Of a stretch of 64,000 nucleotides of DNA, positions 53,960 to 64,000 are shown one piece after another. Made by a program: the position numbers and the translations under genes. Under the pieces are notes generated by a model. That model saw nothing but the letters and a program-made list of their open reading frames with translations. It was not told the DNA's origin and searched no databases. This DNA is from Pseudomonas viridiflava (GTDB taxonomy: Bacteria; Pseudomonadota; Gammaproteobacteria; Pseudomonadales; Pseudomonadaceae): assembly GCF_003702045.1 (NCBI RefSeq), contig NZ_RBTP01000003.1, positions 1-64,000 on the forward strand, read 5' to 3'. How positions within the stretch are numbered: the stretch's first letter is position 1; every line of letters starts with the position of its first letter.

Positions 53960-55774
53960 ATGATCGCTTGTCTGCGGCTGTTCTCTGCCCTCTGCCTCGC
54001 TGCCCTTCTTGCAGCCTGTGCCAGCTCGCCCTCGTCCAGCCTTGGCGAGCTTCCTCGCACTCCTGATGCCAGCATTGAGCAATTGCTCGATCAGGCCTCG
54101 GCTGCCAAAACACCTGAACAGGCCGCCACATTGCGCCTGAGCGCCGCCGACCTGGCCAACCGCCAGAACGATGCGGGTCGCGCTGCGCAGATTCTTGCCC
54201 AGGTGCAGATGGATCAACTCAAGCCCGGCCTGCAGGTCTTCGCCAGCACGCTGTCCGCCGAACTGGCGATGGGCCGTAACCAGCCCAAGGCCGCCCTGAC
54301 CGCCCTGAACCACCCAAGCATGCAACGCCTGGGCGAGCTCTCGGTCGAGCAGCAGGTGCGCACCCACATGGTCAAGGCCCGCGCCCTGGAAGCTGACGGC
54401 CAGATCCTGCCCGCTGCCAACGAGCGCGTCTTCGCAGGTCCGCTGCTGAAAGATGCCGACGCCGCTGCCAACAACGATGCCATCTGGAAACTGGTGTCCT
54501 CGCTGCCCGCCGAACAACTGCAGGCCAACGCGAGCGGCGACATGGGTGGCTGGCTGAGCCTTGCGCGCTCGGTGAAAGGTGCAGGCACGCTGGAACAGCA
54601 GCAGGCCGCCATCGACACTTGGAAAGCCCAGAACCCGCAGCACCCTGCTGCACTGCAACTGCCAACGACGCTTGCCCAACTGCGCGCCCTGACCAGCGAA
54701 CCGCTGACCAAGATCGCCCTGTTGCTGCCACAGGACGGCCAACTGGCTGCAGTTGCCAAGGCGCTGCGTGAAGGCTTTATGGCCGCTCACTATCAGGCCC
54801 AGCAGGCAGGTCAGAACCCTCCTGCCATCCAGGTTTTCGACAGCTCGCGCCTGACTTCGATGGACGAATTCTATCGTCAGGCCCAGGCGGCCGGTGTGCA
54901 GTTGGTGGTCGGTCCGCTGGAGAAAAATCTGGTTAAGCAATTGAACAGCCGTGAGCAACTGCCTATCACGACCCTGGCGCTCAACTACAGCGATGCGGGC
55001 AACGAAGGCCCTCCACAGTTGTTCCAGTTCGGCCTCGCCGCAGAAGATGAAGCACGCGAAGTCGCACGTCGTGCCTGGGCGGATGGCAAGCGCAGCGCTG
55101 TTGCAATGGTGCCGAAAGGCGAATGGGGCGACCGCGTACTGGATGCTTTCCGTAAAAGCTGGCAGGCCAAGGGCGGCACCCTGATCGCCGCCGAACATGT
55201 CGACCAACCGGTTGAGCTGGCCCAGCAGGTTGCCGACCTGTTCCAGTTGCGCAAAAGTGAAGGCCGCGCCCAACGCCTGCAAAGCACTGTCGGCACCGAT
55301 GTGTCGGCACAGCCGAGCCGTCGCCAGGACATCGACTTCATGTTTCTGGCGGCCACCCCTCAGCAGGCCCAACAGATCAAACCCACAATGGTGTTCCAGT
55401 ACGCCGGTGACGTTCCCGTCTACGCCACGTCGCACCTGTTCACCAACAGCAATGATCACGCCCAGTACATGGACCTGAACGGTGTGCGCTTCTGCGAAAC
55501 ACCTTGGCTGCTCGATGCAAACGACCCTCTGCGCCAGCAAGTGACCGCTCAATGGCCACAGGCCGCAGGCAGCCTGGGCCGCCTGTACGCGATGGGCATT
55601 GACGCTTACCGCCTGGCACCGCGTCTGGGCCAGCTCAAGACCATGCCCGACAGCCGCATCGACGGGTTGTCCGGCAGCCTGAGCATGAACCCCGGTCGTC
55701 GCGTTGAGCGCCAACTGCCGTGGGCAGAGTTCGTGGACGGCAAAATTCAGCGCCTCCCGGACACAGCACCTTGA
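53960..55774 (+). CDS. lpoA: Penicillin-binding protein activator LpoA
   Basis: 604 residues from the ATG at 53960 (MIACLRLFSALCLAALLAAC), a lipoprotein signal with lipobox LAAC. The N-terminal half is TPR-like and helical; the C-terminal half has a periplasmic-binding fold (KIALLLPQDGQLAAVAKALR, LVVGPLEKNLVKQL). It activates PBP1a from the outer membrane. First gene of the lpoA-yraN-gmhA-dolP group. Confidence 0.93.
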   Translation: MIACLRLFSALCLAALLAACASSPSSSLGELPRTPDASIEQLLDQASAAKTPEQAATLRLSAADLANRQNDAGRAAQILAQVQMDQLKPGLQVFASTLSAELAMGRNQPKAALTALNHPSMQRLGELSVEQQVRTHMVKARALEADGQILPAANERVFAGPLLKDADAAANNDAIWKLVSSLPAEQLQANASGDMGGWLSLARSVKGAGTLEQQQAAIDTWKAQNPQHPAALQLPTTLAQLRALTSEPLTKIALLLPQDGQLAAVAKALREGFMAAHYQAQQAGQNPPAIQVFDSSRLTSMDEFYRQAQAAGVQLVVGPLEKNLVKQLNSREQLPITTLALNYSDAGNEGPPQLFQFGLAAEDEAREVARRAWADGKRSAVAMVPKGEWGDRVLDAFRKSWQAKGGTLIAAEHVDQPVELAQQVADLFQLRKSEGRAQRLQSTVGTDVSAQPSRRQDIDFMFLAATPQQAQQIKPTMVFQYAGDVPVYATSHLFTNSNDHAQYMDLNGVRFCETPWLLDANDPLRQQVTAQWPQAAGSLGRLYAMGIDAYRLAPRLGQLKTMPDSRIDGLSGSLSMNPGRRVERQLPWAEFVDGKIQRLPDTAP

Positions 55775-56145
55775 TTGAACGCAACACCCGGCAACAAGCA
55801 GGGCGCGAGGCCGAAGCCTACGCCCTGCAGCATCTACAACAGCAGGGCCTGCGCCTGATTGCACAGAATTGGTTATGCAAACGTGGCGAGCTTGATCTAG
55901 TCATGCTCGACGGCGATACAGTAGTATTCGTCGAAGTTCGCTACCGCCGCCATTCCGGCTGGGGTGGCGCGGTGGAAAGTGTCGATTTTCGCAAGCAGGC
56001 GAAGCTCGTCACCGCTGCACAGCTTTTCCTGCAACAAGAGTCAGACTGGGCCCGCTATCCTTGTCGTTTCGACGTGATTGCGGTTGAAGGGGCACCGGGC
56101 AACGCGGCGCCTTTGAACTGGATCAAGAACGCTTTCGACAGCTGA
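55771..56145 (+). CDS. yraN: YraN family endonuclease-like protein
   Basis: 124 residues if the TTG at 55771 is used, which overlaps the lpoA stop (TTGA). It has the family motifs GREAEAYALQHLQQQG, NWLCKRGELDLVMLDGDTVVFVEVRYR and the AAQLFL region; the GELDLV..VFVEV pattern resembles the PD-(D/E)XK nuclease core. Role in DNA metabolism is suspected but unproven. Confidence 0.88.
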   Translation: MIERNTRQQAGREAEAYALQHLQQQGLRLIAQNWLCKRGELDLVMLDGDTVVFVEVRYRRHSGWGGAVESVDFRKQAKLVTAAQLFLQQESDWARYPCRFDVIAVEGAPGNAAPLNWIKNAFDS

Positions 56146-56167
56146 CAGGCACGCAGCACAGTCATGA

Positions 56168-57435
<1,268 letters not shown>

Positions 57436-57454
57436 CAGCCAGACGGCAGACATG

Positions 57455-57486
57455 AAAAAGGCGATCCTTGCGGATCGCCTTTTTTT
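57455..57486. terminator. Bidirectional terminator between dolP and sspB
   Basis: Stem AAAGGCGATCC/GGATCGCCTTT with a TTGC loop and T runs on both strands. The sspB stop codon lies in the T run. Confidence 0.95.
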
Positions 57487-57901
57487 ATTTCACCACTTTA
57501 AGGCTTGGCCTGCCTGTCGGACGAGGCGGCTCGCTGTCCGGCGGCGTATCGTCGCCGTCATCCAGCTCGATCTCTTCATCCTCTTCCAGAGAGGGCTCCA
57601 GATCGAAAACCATACCCTGCCCATTCTCGCGGGCATAGATTCCAAGAATCGCGGCGACAGGGACGTAAAGCGTATGCGGCACACCGCCGAAGCGGCCTTC
57701 AAAACTGACTGCTTCGTTGTCCATGTGCAGGTGACGCACTGCACTTGGCGAAACGTTCAGGACAATCTGTCCATCGTTGGCAAACCCCTGAGGGACCTGC
57801 ACGGACGGGTACTCCGCATTGACCAGCACATGCGGGGTGCAATCGTTATCGACGATCCACTCATAAAGAGCACGAACCAGATAAGGGCGACTGGAGTTCA
57901 T
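57485..57901 (-). CDS. sspB: ClpXP adaptor SspB
   Basis: 138 residues from the ATG at 57901 (MNSSRPYLVRALYEWIVDN). The substrate-binding domain is typical (VLNVSPSAVRHLHMDNEAVS); an acidic linker (EDEEIELDDGDD) leads to the ClpX-binding tail RPSLKVVK. It delivers ssrA-tagged proteins to ClpXP. It lies 17 bp after sspA. Confidence 0.96.
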   Translation of the reverse strand: MNSSRPYLVRALYEWIVDNDCTPHVLVNAEYPSVQVPQGFANDGQIVLNVSPSAVRHLHMDNEAVSFEGRFGGVPHTLYVPVAAILGIYARENGQGMVFDLEPSLEEDEEIELDDGDDTPPDSEPPRPTGRPSLKVVK

Positions 57902-57918
57902 CAACGGCTCCTTAAGCC

Positions 57919-58536
57919 TTAGCGCATTTCACGTTCGGCAGCAGACAGACTTGCCTGAAAAGCCTCACGCGCAAATTGGCGCTCCATGTAATCAAGCAGC
58001 GGCTTGGCAGGCCGCGGCAATTCGATACCCAGAATCGGCAGACGCCAGAGTATGGGCAGTAGACAGCAATCGACAAGACTTTGCTCGTCACTCAGAAAAA
58101 AAGCTTTTTCCGCAAACAACGGCGAAACGCCAGTCAGGCTTTCACGCAATTCCTTGCGCGCTTGCACGCGGGCCGCCTCCTTGCTACGTGTATCCAGAAT
58201 CAGATCCACCAGTGCGCACCAGTCCCGCTGTATCCGATGGATCAACAAACGACTGTTGGCACGCGCTACCGGATAGACAGGCAACAAGGGCGGATGCGGA
58301 TAGCGCTCGTCCAGATACTCCATCACGACCGTGGACTCGTATAACGCCAGGTCGCGGTCGACCAGCGTCGGGACGCTGCCGTACGGGTTCACTTCAATCA
58401 GTTGCGGCGGAAGACGTCCCGCGACAACATCAATGATCTCAGCGCTGACACTTTTCTCGGCGAGCACGATGCGCACACGATGGGAATAGTGGTCGGCGGG
58501 GTCGGAGTAACAGGCCAACCGGTTGGTCACGCCCAT
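57919..58536 (-). CDS. sspA: Stringent starvation protein SspA
   Basis: 205 residues of the GST fold without clear catalytic features, beginning [19 protein letters not shown]. The conserved surface residues [19 protein letters not shown] bind RNA polymerase. It is a transcription co-regulator in stationary phase. sspA-sspB is one operon. Confidence 0.96.
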   Translation of the reverse strand: MGVTNRLACYSDPADHYSHRVRIVLAEKSVSAEIIDVVAGRLPPQLIEVNPYGSVPTLVDRDLALYESTVVMEYLDERYPHPPLLPVYPVARANSRLLIHRIQRDWCALVDLILDTRSKEAARVQARKELRESLTGVSPLFAEKAFFLSDEQSLVDCCLLPILWRLPILGIELPRPAKPLLDYMERQFAREAFQASLSAAEREMR

Positions 58537-58758
58537 GGCGATCCTCCTCGCTTGTTAAAAATGATCGGACAGACAAACGATGCACCCAAGGGGCGCCTCA
58601 GCAGCGAGCGCGACGGGGCAGGCGTTCGCTGCGGGCGACACGATAGCTCATTTACGCCCACTAAATTCTGTAATCTTGCGCCGCTAAGCTGTTCGCCGCG
58701 CATTTGACCGACATGGCGGCCGCAATGGCGCATTTTTGTAATGCTGGCATGACAACGC

Positions 58759-59538
58759 CTAATGAACGTCCTTCCAATATTCGCGCTTGAGCAGGTAGAC
58801 AAAGATCAGCAGGAAAGCCAGGTACAGCAATACATAGGTGCCGATGCGCTGATGACGTAGCTTGACCGGATTGGCGGAATAGTCGAGGAACGTCACCAGA
58901 TTCCTGATTTTTTCATCGAACTGCTCAGGGGTCAGGCTGCCTGAGCGGGGGACGATGGTCAGTTGATCGCACGCCTCGCGAGTGAGCGGCGTTCCGGTTA
59001 ACGGATCGAAACGCTTCTTGCCGCCCTCCTCGACCTGCACCTGCTTGCAGCCGAGCACCTGACGCCCTTGCAAGCTTACGAGCACATTCGGCATGCCTAC
59101 ATTGGGGAAGACCTTGTTATTAACGCCCCAGGGCCTCGACGGATCCTCGTAGAATGAACGCAGGTAGCCATAGAGCCAATCGTTACCCCGCACCCGCGCC
59201 ACGAGGGTCAGGTCAGGCGGCGCAGTGCCAAACCAGGCTTTTGCGTCCGCAGGGCGCATACCGGTCTCCATGTGATCCCCGATCTTGGCGCCCGTAAATA
59301 CCAGCTTTTCAAGCATCACATCGTGGGGGATCCCAAGGTCATCGGCTACGCGTTCGTAACGCTGATACTTGGCGCTGTGACAGCCCATGCAGTAATTGAC
59401 GAATGTGCGCGCACCGTCCTGCAACGCAGCCTTGTCGGAAACGTCGATATCCACACGCTCAAGCGATGATCCGCCCTCTGCCCCGAACACGAGCGTCGGC
59501 AGCGCCACGAGCATCAACACAGTTAGAAGCTTTCTCAT
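58759..59538 (-). CDS. petC: Cytochrome c1
   Basis: 259 residues with a signal peptide (LLTVLMLVALPTLVFGAE) and the heme motif CMGCH. Later methionine motifs (TGMRP, GMPNVL) are candidates for the sixth heme ligand, and a C-terminal anchor YVLLYLAFLLIFVYLLKREY fixes it to the membrane. Part of the bc1 complex. ATG shares one base with the petB stop. Confidence 0.97.
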   Translation of the reverse strand: MRKLLTVLMLVALPTLVFGAEGGSSLERVDIDVSDKAALQDGARTFVNYCMGCHSAKYQRYERVADDLGIPHDVMLEKLVFTGAKIGDHMETGMRPADAKAWFGTAPPDLTLVARVRGNDWLYGYLRSFYEDPSRPWGVNNKVFPNVGMPNVLVSLQGRQVLGCKQVQVEEGGKKRFDPLTGTPLTREACDQLTIVPRSGSLTPEQFDEKIRNLVTFLDYSANPVKLRHQRIGTYVLLYLAFLLIFVYLLKREYWKDVH

Positions 59539-60749
59539 CACCCCGTCACTCTCTCCGGAACCGGCCGCGTGCGTTCCAGCCGGGTATAGAACGGCATCAG
59601 CAGGAAATACGCGAAGTACAGACAGGCACCTATCCTCGCCACTACCGTACCGCCCGGCGTTGGAGGCTGAACACCCAGGTAGCCGAGCGTCACGAATGAC
59701 ACGCAGAACAGAATCAGCGCCACCCGACTGATCCAGCCCTTGTAACGCATGGACCTGACCGGGCTGCGATCCAGCCACGGCAGCACGAACAACACCGCGA
59801 TGGCCGCGCCCATCGCCATGACACCCATCAGCTTGTCCGGCACCGCGCGCAAGATTGCGTAGAACGGCGTGAAGTACCAGACAGGCGCAATGTGCTCGGG
59901 CGTCTTGAACGGGTTGGCTGGCTCAAAATTCGGCTTTTCCAGAAAGTAGCCGCCCATCTCGGGGAAAAAGAACACGACGGTGCAAAAAACGAACAGAAAC
60001 ACCACAACCCCCACCAGATCCTTGAGGGTGAAGTACGGATGGAAAGGAATGCCATCCAGAGGCTTGCCGTTTTCATCCTTATGTTTCTTGATATCAATGC
60101 CGTCAGGATTGTTCGAGCCCACCTCATGCAGCGCGAGAATATGCAGCACCACCAACCCGAGAATTACGATGGGCAACGCCACTACATGCAGGGCAAAGAA
60201 GCGGTTAAGCGTGATGCCGGATACCAGGTAATCGCCACGAATCCACTGAGTCAGGTCTTCGCCGATCACAGGAATCGCCCCGAATAGCGAGATGATGACC
60301 TGCGCCCCCCAATAGGACATTTGCCCCCAGGGCAGCAGATAACCCATGAACGCTTCCGCCATCAAACTCAGGTAGATCAACATGCCGAAGATCCAGACCA
60401 GCTCCCGCGGCTTTTGGTAAGACCCGTAGAGCAAGCCGCGAAACATGTGCATATACACCACGATGAAGAAGGCTGAAGCGCCTGTCGAATGCAGCAGCCG
60501 CAGGATGGCCCCGTACTCGACGTCGCGCATGATGTATTCGATCGAAGCGAACGCACCTTCTGCCGTCGGCGTGTAACTCATCGTCAGCCAGATGCCGGTC
60601 AATATCTGATTGACCAGTACCAGCAGGGCCAACGAGCCAAAGAAGTAGAGAAAATTGAAATTGCGCGGGACGTAATATTTGCTGAGGTGGTCTTCCCACA
60701 TGCGTGTGGCGGGAAAGCGTGCATCTATCCAGTCCATCAGCCTGCCCAT
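59538..60749 (-). CDS. petB: Cytochrome b of the bc1 complex
   Basis: 403 residues with eight or more membrane segments. Heme-ligand histidines (HSTGASAFFIVVYMHMFRGL and RFFALHVVALPIVILGLVVLH) and the quinol-site motif PEW-type sequence (here HIAPVWYFTPFY) are present. It directly follows petA with no gap. Confidence 0.98.
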   Translation of the reverse strand: MGRLMDWIDARFPATRMWEDHLSKYYVPRNFNFLYFFGSLALLVLVNQILTGIWLTMSYTPTAEGAFASIEYIMRDVEYGAILRLLHSTGASAFFIVVYMHMFRGLLYGSYQKPRELVWIFGMLIYLSLMAEAFMGYLLPWGQMSYWGAQVIISLFGAIPVIGEDLTQWIRGDYLVSGITLNRFFALHVVALPIVILGLVVLHILALHEVGSNNPDGIDIKKHKDENGKPLDGIPFHPYFTLKDLVGVVVFLFVFCTVVFFFPEMGGYFLEKPNFEPANPFKTPEHIAPVWYFTPFYAILRAVPDKLMGVMAMGAAIAVLFVLPWLDRSPVRSMRYKGWISRVALILFCVSFVTLGYLGVQPPTPGGTVVARIGACLYFAYFLLMPFYTRLERTRPVPERVTG

Positions 60750-61343
60750 CTATGCACCCTCCTGATCGACGCCAATGACAATGACCGTGTCCGACTCGTA
60801 GGAATACGGAGGTACAGGCAGATTCAGCGGGGCAGGTTGCGATGCATATACCCGACCGGCCAGATCGTAATGAGAGCCGTGACAAGGACAGAAATAGCCG
60901 CCCACCCAATCTTTTCCAAGGTCGGCGGGAGCCACTTCAGGACGAAAGGTCGGTGAACAACCCAGGTGCGTACAGATACCGACCAGCAGCACGATATCCG
61001 GTTTGATCGAGCGCAGCGCCCGATCCACATAGCCTGGCTGAACGGAGGCCCTGGATTCAGGGTCGGACAGCTTCCCGGTCAGCCTGGAAAGCTTGTCGAG
61101 AATCTCCGGACCACGCCTGAGAATGAACACCGGCTGACCGCGCCACTCGGCGACCATCTGCTGACCCGGCTCGATCTTGCCGATATTGACCTTGACCGGC
61201 GCACCCGCCGCCCTGGCCTTGGCACTGGGCGACCACGACCCTACGAATGGGACAGCCGCCCCCACCGCGCCCGCCGCAGCGACCACAGACGTTGCCGTCA
61301 CCAGAAAGCGACGCCGGCCAGCATTCACGCCGTCATTGCTCAT
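60750..61343 (-). CDS. petA: Rieske iron-sulfur protein
   Basis: 197 residues with a twin-arginine signal (GRRRFLVTATSVVAAAGAV) and the two cluster motifs CTHLGCSP and CPCHGSHYD. First gene of petABC, the quinol:cytochrome c reductase. Confidence 0.98.
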   Translation of the reverse strand: MSNDGVNAGRRRFLVTATSVVAAAGAVGAAVPFVGSWSPSAKARAAGAPVKVNIGKIEPGQQMVAEWRGQPVFILRRGPEILDKLSRLTGKLSDPESRASVQPGYVDRALRSIKPDIVLLVGICTHLGCSPTFRPEVAPADLGKDWVGGYFCPCHGSHYDLAGRVYASQPAPLNLPVPPYSYESDTVIVIGVDQEGA

Positions 61344-61525
61344 CCCCGCCTTCTCCCATCAGCTATCGTCCTGCCGAATCAGACGCTCGCCTGATAAAAA
61401 TTAGCCGTTAAAAGGGCTCTCGGAGGGTAAATAATCCCCCTTGACGCCACATGGTCAATCATCAGTGAAGCTCTTGTAAACCGTGCCTTACAGCCGCGCC
61501 TTACCCTGCAAAAAAACTGACGCCC

Positions 61526-61565
61526 ATAAAAAAACGCCCAACTCGATAAACGAGGTGGGCGTTCT
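61526..61565 (-). terminator. Terminator of rplM-rpsI
   Basis: Stem AACGCCCA/TGGGCGTT, with a smaller TCG/CGA inside, right after the rpsI stop; on the minus strand a T run follows. Confidence 0.9.
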
Positions 61566-61583
61566 TTTTGAACGAAGTGCGAA

Positions 61584-61976
61584 TTAACGCTTCGAGTACT
61601 GCGGACGCTTACGCGCTTTACGCAGACCGACTTTCTTACGTTCAACTTCACGAGCATCGCGAGTCACGAAGCCTGCTTTACGCAGCGCGCCACGCAGAGT
61701 TTCGTCGTACTGCATCAGGGCGCGAGTGATACCGTGGCGGATTGCGCCAGCTTGACCACTTACACCGCCACCGATAACGGTGACATAGATGTCGAACTTT
61801 TCAACTGTCTCGGTCAGTTCCAGCGGCTGACGAACTACCATGCGGGCAGTTTCGCGACCGAAGAACGAGTCCAGAGTGCGGTTGTTGATCGAGATGTTAC
61901 CAGTGCCCGGACGCAGGAAAACGCGTGCGGTTGCGGTCTTGCGACGGCCAGTGCCGTAATTTTGAGTCGCCGACAT
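61584..61976 (-). CDS. rpsI: Ribosomal protein S9
   Basis: 130 residues, ending [14 protein letters not shown], whose basic tail reaches the ribosomal P site; begins [20 protein letters not shown]. It lies 14 bp after rplM. Confidence 0.99.
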   Translation of the reverse strand: MSATQNYGTGRRKTATARVFLRPGTGNISINNRTLDSFFGRETARMVVRQPLELTETVEKFDIYVTVIGGGVSGQAGAIRHGITRALMQYDETLRGALRKAGFVTRDAREVERKKVGLRKARKRPQYSKR

Positions 61977-61990
61977 AATGAACTATTCCG

Positions 61991-62419
61991 TTAAAACTTC
62001 AGTTCTTGGGGCTGCTGAGCAGTATGAGGGTGTACAGCGCCCGCATAGACTTTCAGCTTACGATACATGTCGCGACCCAACGGGTTCTTAGGCAGCATGC
62101 CTTTAACCGCGGTCTCGATCACGCGCTCAGGAGCTTTGTCGATCAGCTTTTCGAAGTTGATCGACTTGATCCCGCCCGGAAAACCGGAGTGTGAGTAGTA
62201 GATCTTGTCGGTAGTCTTGGCACCGGTAACGCGGATCTGCTCGGCATTGATGACGACGATGTAGTCGCCGGTATCAACGTGCGGAGTGTATTCCGGCTTG
62301 TGCTTGCCACGCAGACGGCTCGCGATTTCGGTGGCCAGACGACCCAGGGTCTGACCAGCAGCGTCGACGACGAACCAGTCGCGCTTAACTGTTTCCGGTT
62401 TAGCAGTAAAAGTTTTCAT
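61991..62419 (-). CDS. rplM: Ribosomal protein L13
   Basis: 142 residues, full length, with [19 protein letters not shown] and [19 protein letters not shown] typical of L13. First gene of the rplM-rpsI operon. Confidence 0.99.
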   Translation of the reverse strand: MKTFTAKPETVKRDWFVVDAAGQTLGRLATEIASRLRGKHKPEYTPHVDTGDYIVVINAEQIRVTGAKTTDKIYYSHSGFPGGIKSINFEKLIDKAPERVIETAVKGMLPKNPLGRDMYRKLKVYAGAVHPHTAQQPQELKF

Positions 62420-62460
62420 TCTTTATAGCCTCAGGGGCCGCCCTGAAAATGAGACGGCGG

Positions 62461-62489
62461 ATCTTACTGAATAGTGCGTACTTTGACAA
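62461..62489 (-). promoter_or_regulatory. Promoter of rplM-rpsI
   Basis: On the minus strand TTGTCA (62484-62489), a 17-bp spacer and TAAGAT (62461-62466), about 40 bp before the rplM start. Confidence 0.7.
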
Positions 62490-62812
62490 GTCAAAGGCAG
62501 CCGGAAACAGACGCTATCGGGGGCTCGGGTCAGCGCGTCCGTTATACGGCAAGATTCTTCGGCAGACGGCGCATCACTTCCACTGCAAAGAGCTGGCGGA
62601 TTATACAGGCTCGAAAAATAACCTCAACCGGATTTTTCGTTCACGTTCTGTTTATTGCCCCCGACCGCTGCGATGGAGGATATTTGCGTCCGCAATTGCA
62701 GCGTCTCAAGGGGCGCAACCCTGACAGCGGCGACGCCTGACTGGACATGCCCGAGAAAAAATAAGACGATCCAGCCGTTGATTGACCATTTACCCATATA
62801 AGAATAAAGATT
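62490..62812. other. Gene-free stretch upstream of the AraC-type gene
   Basis: About 320 bp without a convincing gene. A TATAAG near 62797 could be the -10 box of the regulator gene, but I see no matching -35 and only a weak ribosome site. No repeats. Confidence 0.5.
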
Positions 62813-63808
62813 ATGCCAACCCAACATTCCGCCCCGCTGCGGCGCGTCAGCATTCTGGCCACCGATAAAGTCTTCGCATCGACCCTGATGCAGGCCAAGG
62901 ATTTTTTCCATCTGGCCAGCCTCAGGTACAGCAAGCAGCTGGGGCACGGTCTGATCCCCGCTTTCGAAATACGCCTGGTCAGCCCGGACGGACAGCCGGT
63001 CGGCAGCTTCAGCGACGTCACCCTGCCGGTAGACGGTGGTCTGTGTCAGAGCGACATCATCGTGATTCCAGCTTTCTGGGACGACTTCGACGCCCTCTGC
63101 CAACGCTATCCACAGGTCCTGCCGTGGCTGCGCGAACAGCACGCACAAGGCGCAGTTCTGTGCGCAGAGGCCACGGGCGTGTTCTGGCTGGCCGAGGCAG
63201 GACTGCTCGACGGCAAGGAGGCAACCACCTACTGGCGATTCTTTAACCAGTTTGCCGAACGCTACCCGAACGTGTTGCTCAATCATGAAAAACACCTGAC
63301 CGACGCCGACAACCTTTATTGCGCAGGCGGCACGACGTCTGCCTGCGATCTGTACATTTACCTGATCGAACGGTTTTGCGGGGCGAACGTCGCACAGGGC
63401 GTAGCCCGCGACATCCTTTATGAGGTGCGTCGCACCTACTCGCCGGGACGGATCGGCTTTGGCGGACAAAAGCTGCATCAGGACGTGATCATCCTGCAGA
63501 TCCAGCACTGGCTGGAGGAGCACTTTGCGGACAAATTCCGCTTTGAAGACGTCGCCCGGGAACACGGTATGAGCATTCGCAATTTCATGCGCCGCTTTCA
63601 GACTGCAACCGGCGACAAGCCGCTGCATTACCTGCAACGGCTACGCATCGAAACCGCCAAGGGGCTGCTCTCCGGCTCGCGAAAAAGCATCAAGACCATC
63701 AGTTACGAGGTCGGTTACGACGACGCCAGTTTCTTTGCACGCCTGTTTCGCCAGCACACCGAGCTTTCGCCGAACCAGTATCGCCAGCAGTTTCAGCAGG
63801 CCGCCTGA
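62813..63808 (+). CDS. AraC-family regulator with DJ-1/PfpI-like N-terminal domain
   Basis: 331 residues. The N-terminal half (about 10-190) resembles the DJ-1/PfpI fold (RRVSILATDKVFASTLMQAK, CAEATGVFWLAEAGLL). The C-terminal part (about 225-325) has two AraC helix-turn-helix units (EDVAREHGMSIRNFMRRFQ and ISYEVGYDDASFFARLFRQH). This GlxA-type group includes regulators of amino-acid and betaine use. The target is unknown. Confidence 0.88.
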   Translation: MPTQHSAPLRRVSILATDKVFASTLMQAKDFFHLASLRYSKQLGHGLIPAFEIRLVSPDGQPVGSFSDVTLPVDGGLCQSDIIVIPAFWDDFDALCQRYPQVLPWLREQHAQGAVLCAEATGVFWLAEAGLLDGKEATTYWRFFNQFAERYPNVLLNHEKHLTDADNLYCAGGTTSACDLYIYLIERFCGANVAQGVARDILYEVRRTYSPGRIGFGGQKLHQDVIILQIQHWLEEHFADKFRFEDVAREHGMSIRNFMRRFQTATGDKPLHYLQRLRIETAKGLLSGSRKSIKTISYEVGYDDASFFARLFRQHTELSPNQYRQQFQQAA

Positions 63809-63836
63809 CCGGTTCAAACAGACCGTACGCAAAACG

Positions 63837-63863
63837 AAAAAGGCCTGCAATGCAGGCCTTTTT
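63837..63863. terminator. Bidirectional terminator between regulator and zapE
   Basis: Near-perfect palindrome AGGCCTGCA-A-TGCAGGCCT flanked by an A run and a T run, between convergent genes. Confidence 0.9.
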
Positions 63864-63883
63864 CAATTTCATTTAATGCGCCA

Positions 63884-64000
63884 TCAGGGCTTGTGCGCCC
63901 GCGATAGAAACTCGTGGGACTGCATTTCCAACAGACGGCTCAGGGTGCGCTGGAATTCGAACATCAGTCGGCCGCCGGTGTACAAATCCTTCAACTCGAC
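63884..64000 (-). CDS. zapE: Probable ZapE (AFG1-type ATPase), C-terminal end
   Basis: Only the last 38 residues are in the window, ending FEFQRTLSRLLEMQSHEF and LSRAHKP. The pattern fits the end of ZapE, the division-associated ATPase, and the position near rplM-rpsI agrees with pseudomonad gene order as I recall it. The rest lies beyond the right edge. Confidence 0.7.
   Translation of the reverse strand, partial: VELKDLYTGGRLMFEFQRTLSRLLEMQSHEFLSRAHKP

Overview
The window is chromosomal DNA of a Pseudomonas, most likely of the P. syringae group. Gene order from about 1.7 kb to 62.4 kb follows, as I recall it, the P. aeruginosa block around PA4371-PA4433 (imelysin genes, RND pump, colRS, groESL, ampG, argJ, secA, lpxC, the division and cell-wall cluster, rnpB, lpoA, sspAB, petABC, rpsI-rplM). 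Intergenic repeats of Pseudomonas REP type also fit. The species call is inference. No phage, insertion sequence, CRISPR array, tRNA or rRNA is visible.

Layout. 1-1.6 kb: a tandem pair of near-identical uncharacterised membrane proteins (DUF6708-like), the first cut by the window edge. 1.7-5.3 kb: a three-gene lipoprotein module (di-heme COG3488 protein, imelysin, DUF1513). 5.6-9.8 kb: RND efflux adaptor and pump. 9.9-14.6 kb: the ColRS two-component system with two probable targets, a methyltransferase-inaA-small protein operon and a PAP2 phosphatase, each with a ColR-like box upstream. 14.8-17.6 kb: groESL and fxsA. 17.9-29.3 kb: mixed metabolic, repair and envelope genes (SDR, DUF481, alkyltransferase-like protein, ampG, MscS channel, yajQ, panE-like, a sensor kinase, cobalamin adenosyltransferase, a Nudix-ThiE fusion, a GST). 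29.4-33.4 kb: argJ and secA.

33.7-52.2 kb: dciA, lpxC, then the complete dcw cluster on the minus strand, mraZ-rsmH-ftsL-ftsI-murE-murF-mraY-murD-ftsW-murG-murC-ddlB-ftsQ-ftsA-ftsZ. Genes from mraZ to ddlB mostly overlap or lie a few bases apart. The cluster starts from a clear promoter (TTGACG-N18-TATAGT) followed by three MraZ-type repeats at 10-bp spacing, with a fourth in helical phase inside the core promoter.

52.4-64 kb: rnpB with its own promoter, rsmI divergent from lpoA-yraN-gmhA/diaA-like-dolP, then sspAB, petABC (cytochrome bc1), rpsI-rplM, an AraC/DJ-1-type regulator, and the end of a probable zapE.

Most of the window is conserved core genome. The parts that stand out are the tandem pair at the left edge, the two ColR boxes, the MraZ operator layout, the GmhA/DiaA hybrid-looking protein, and the REP clusters. 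I do not see a clearly new multi-gene system; the tandem pair is the only accessory-looking locus, and it continues beyond the window.
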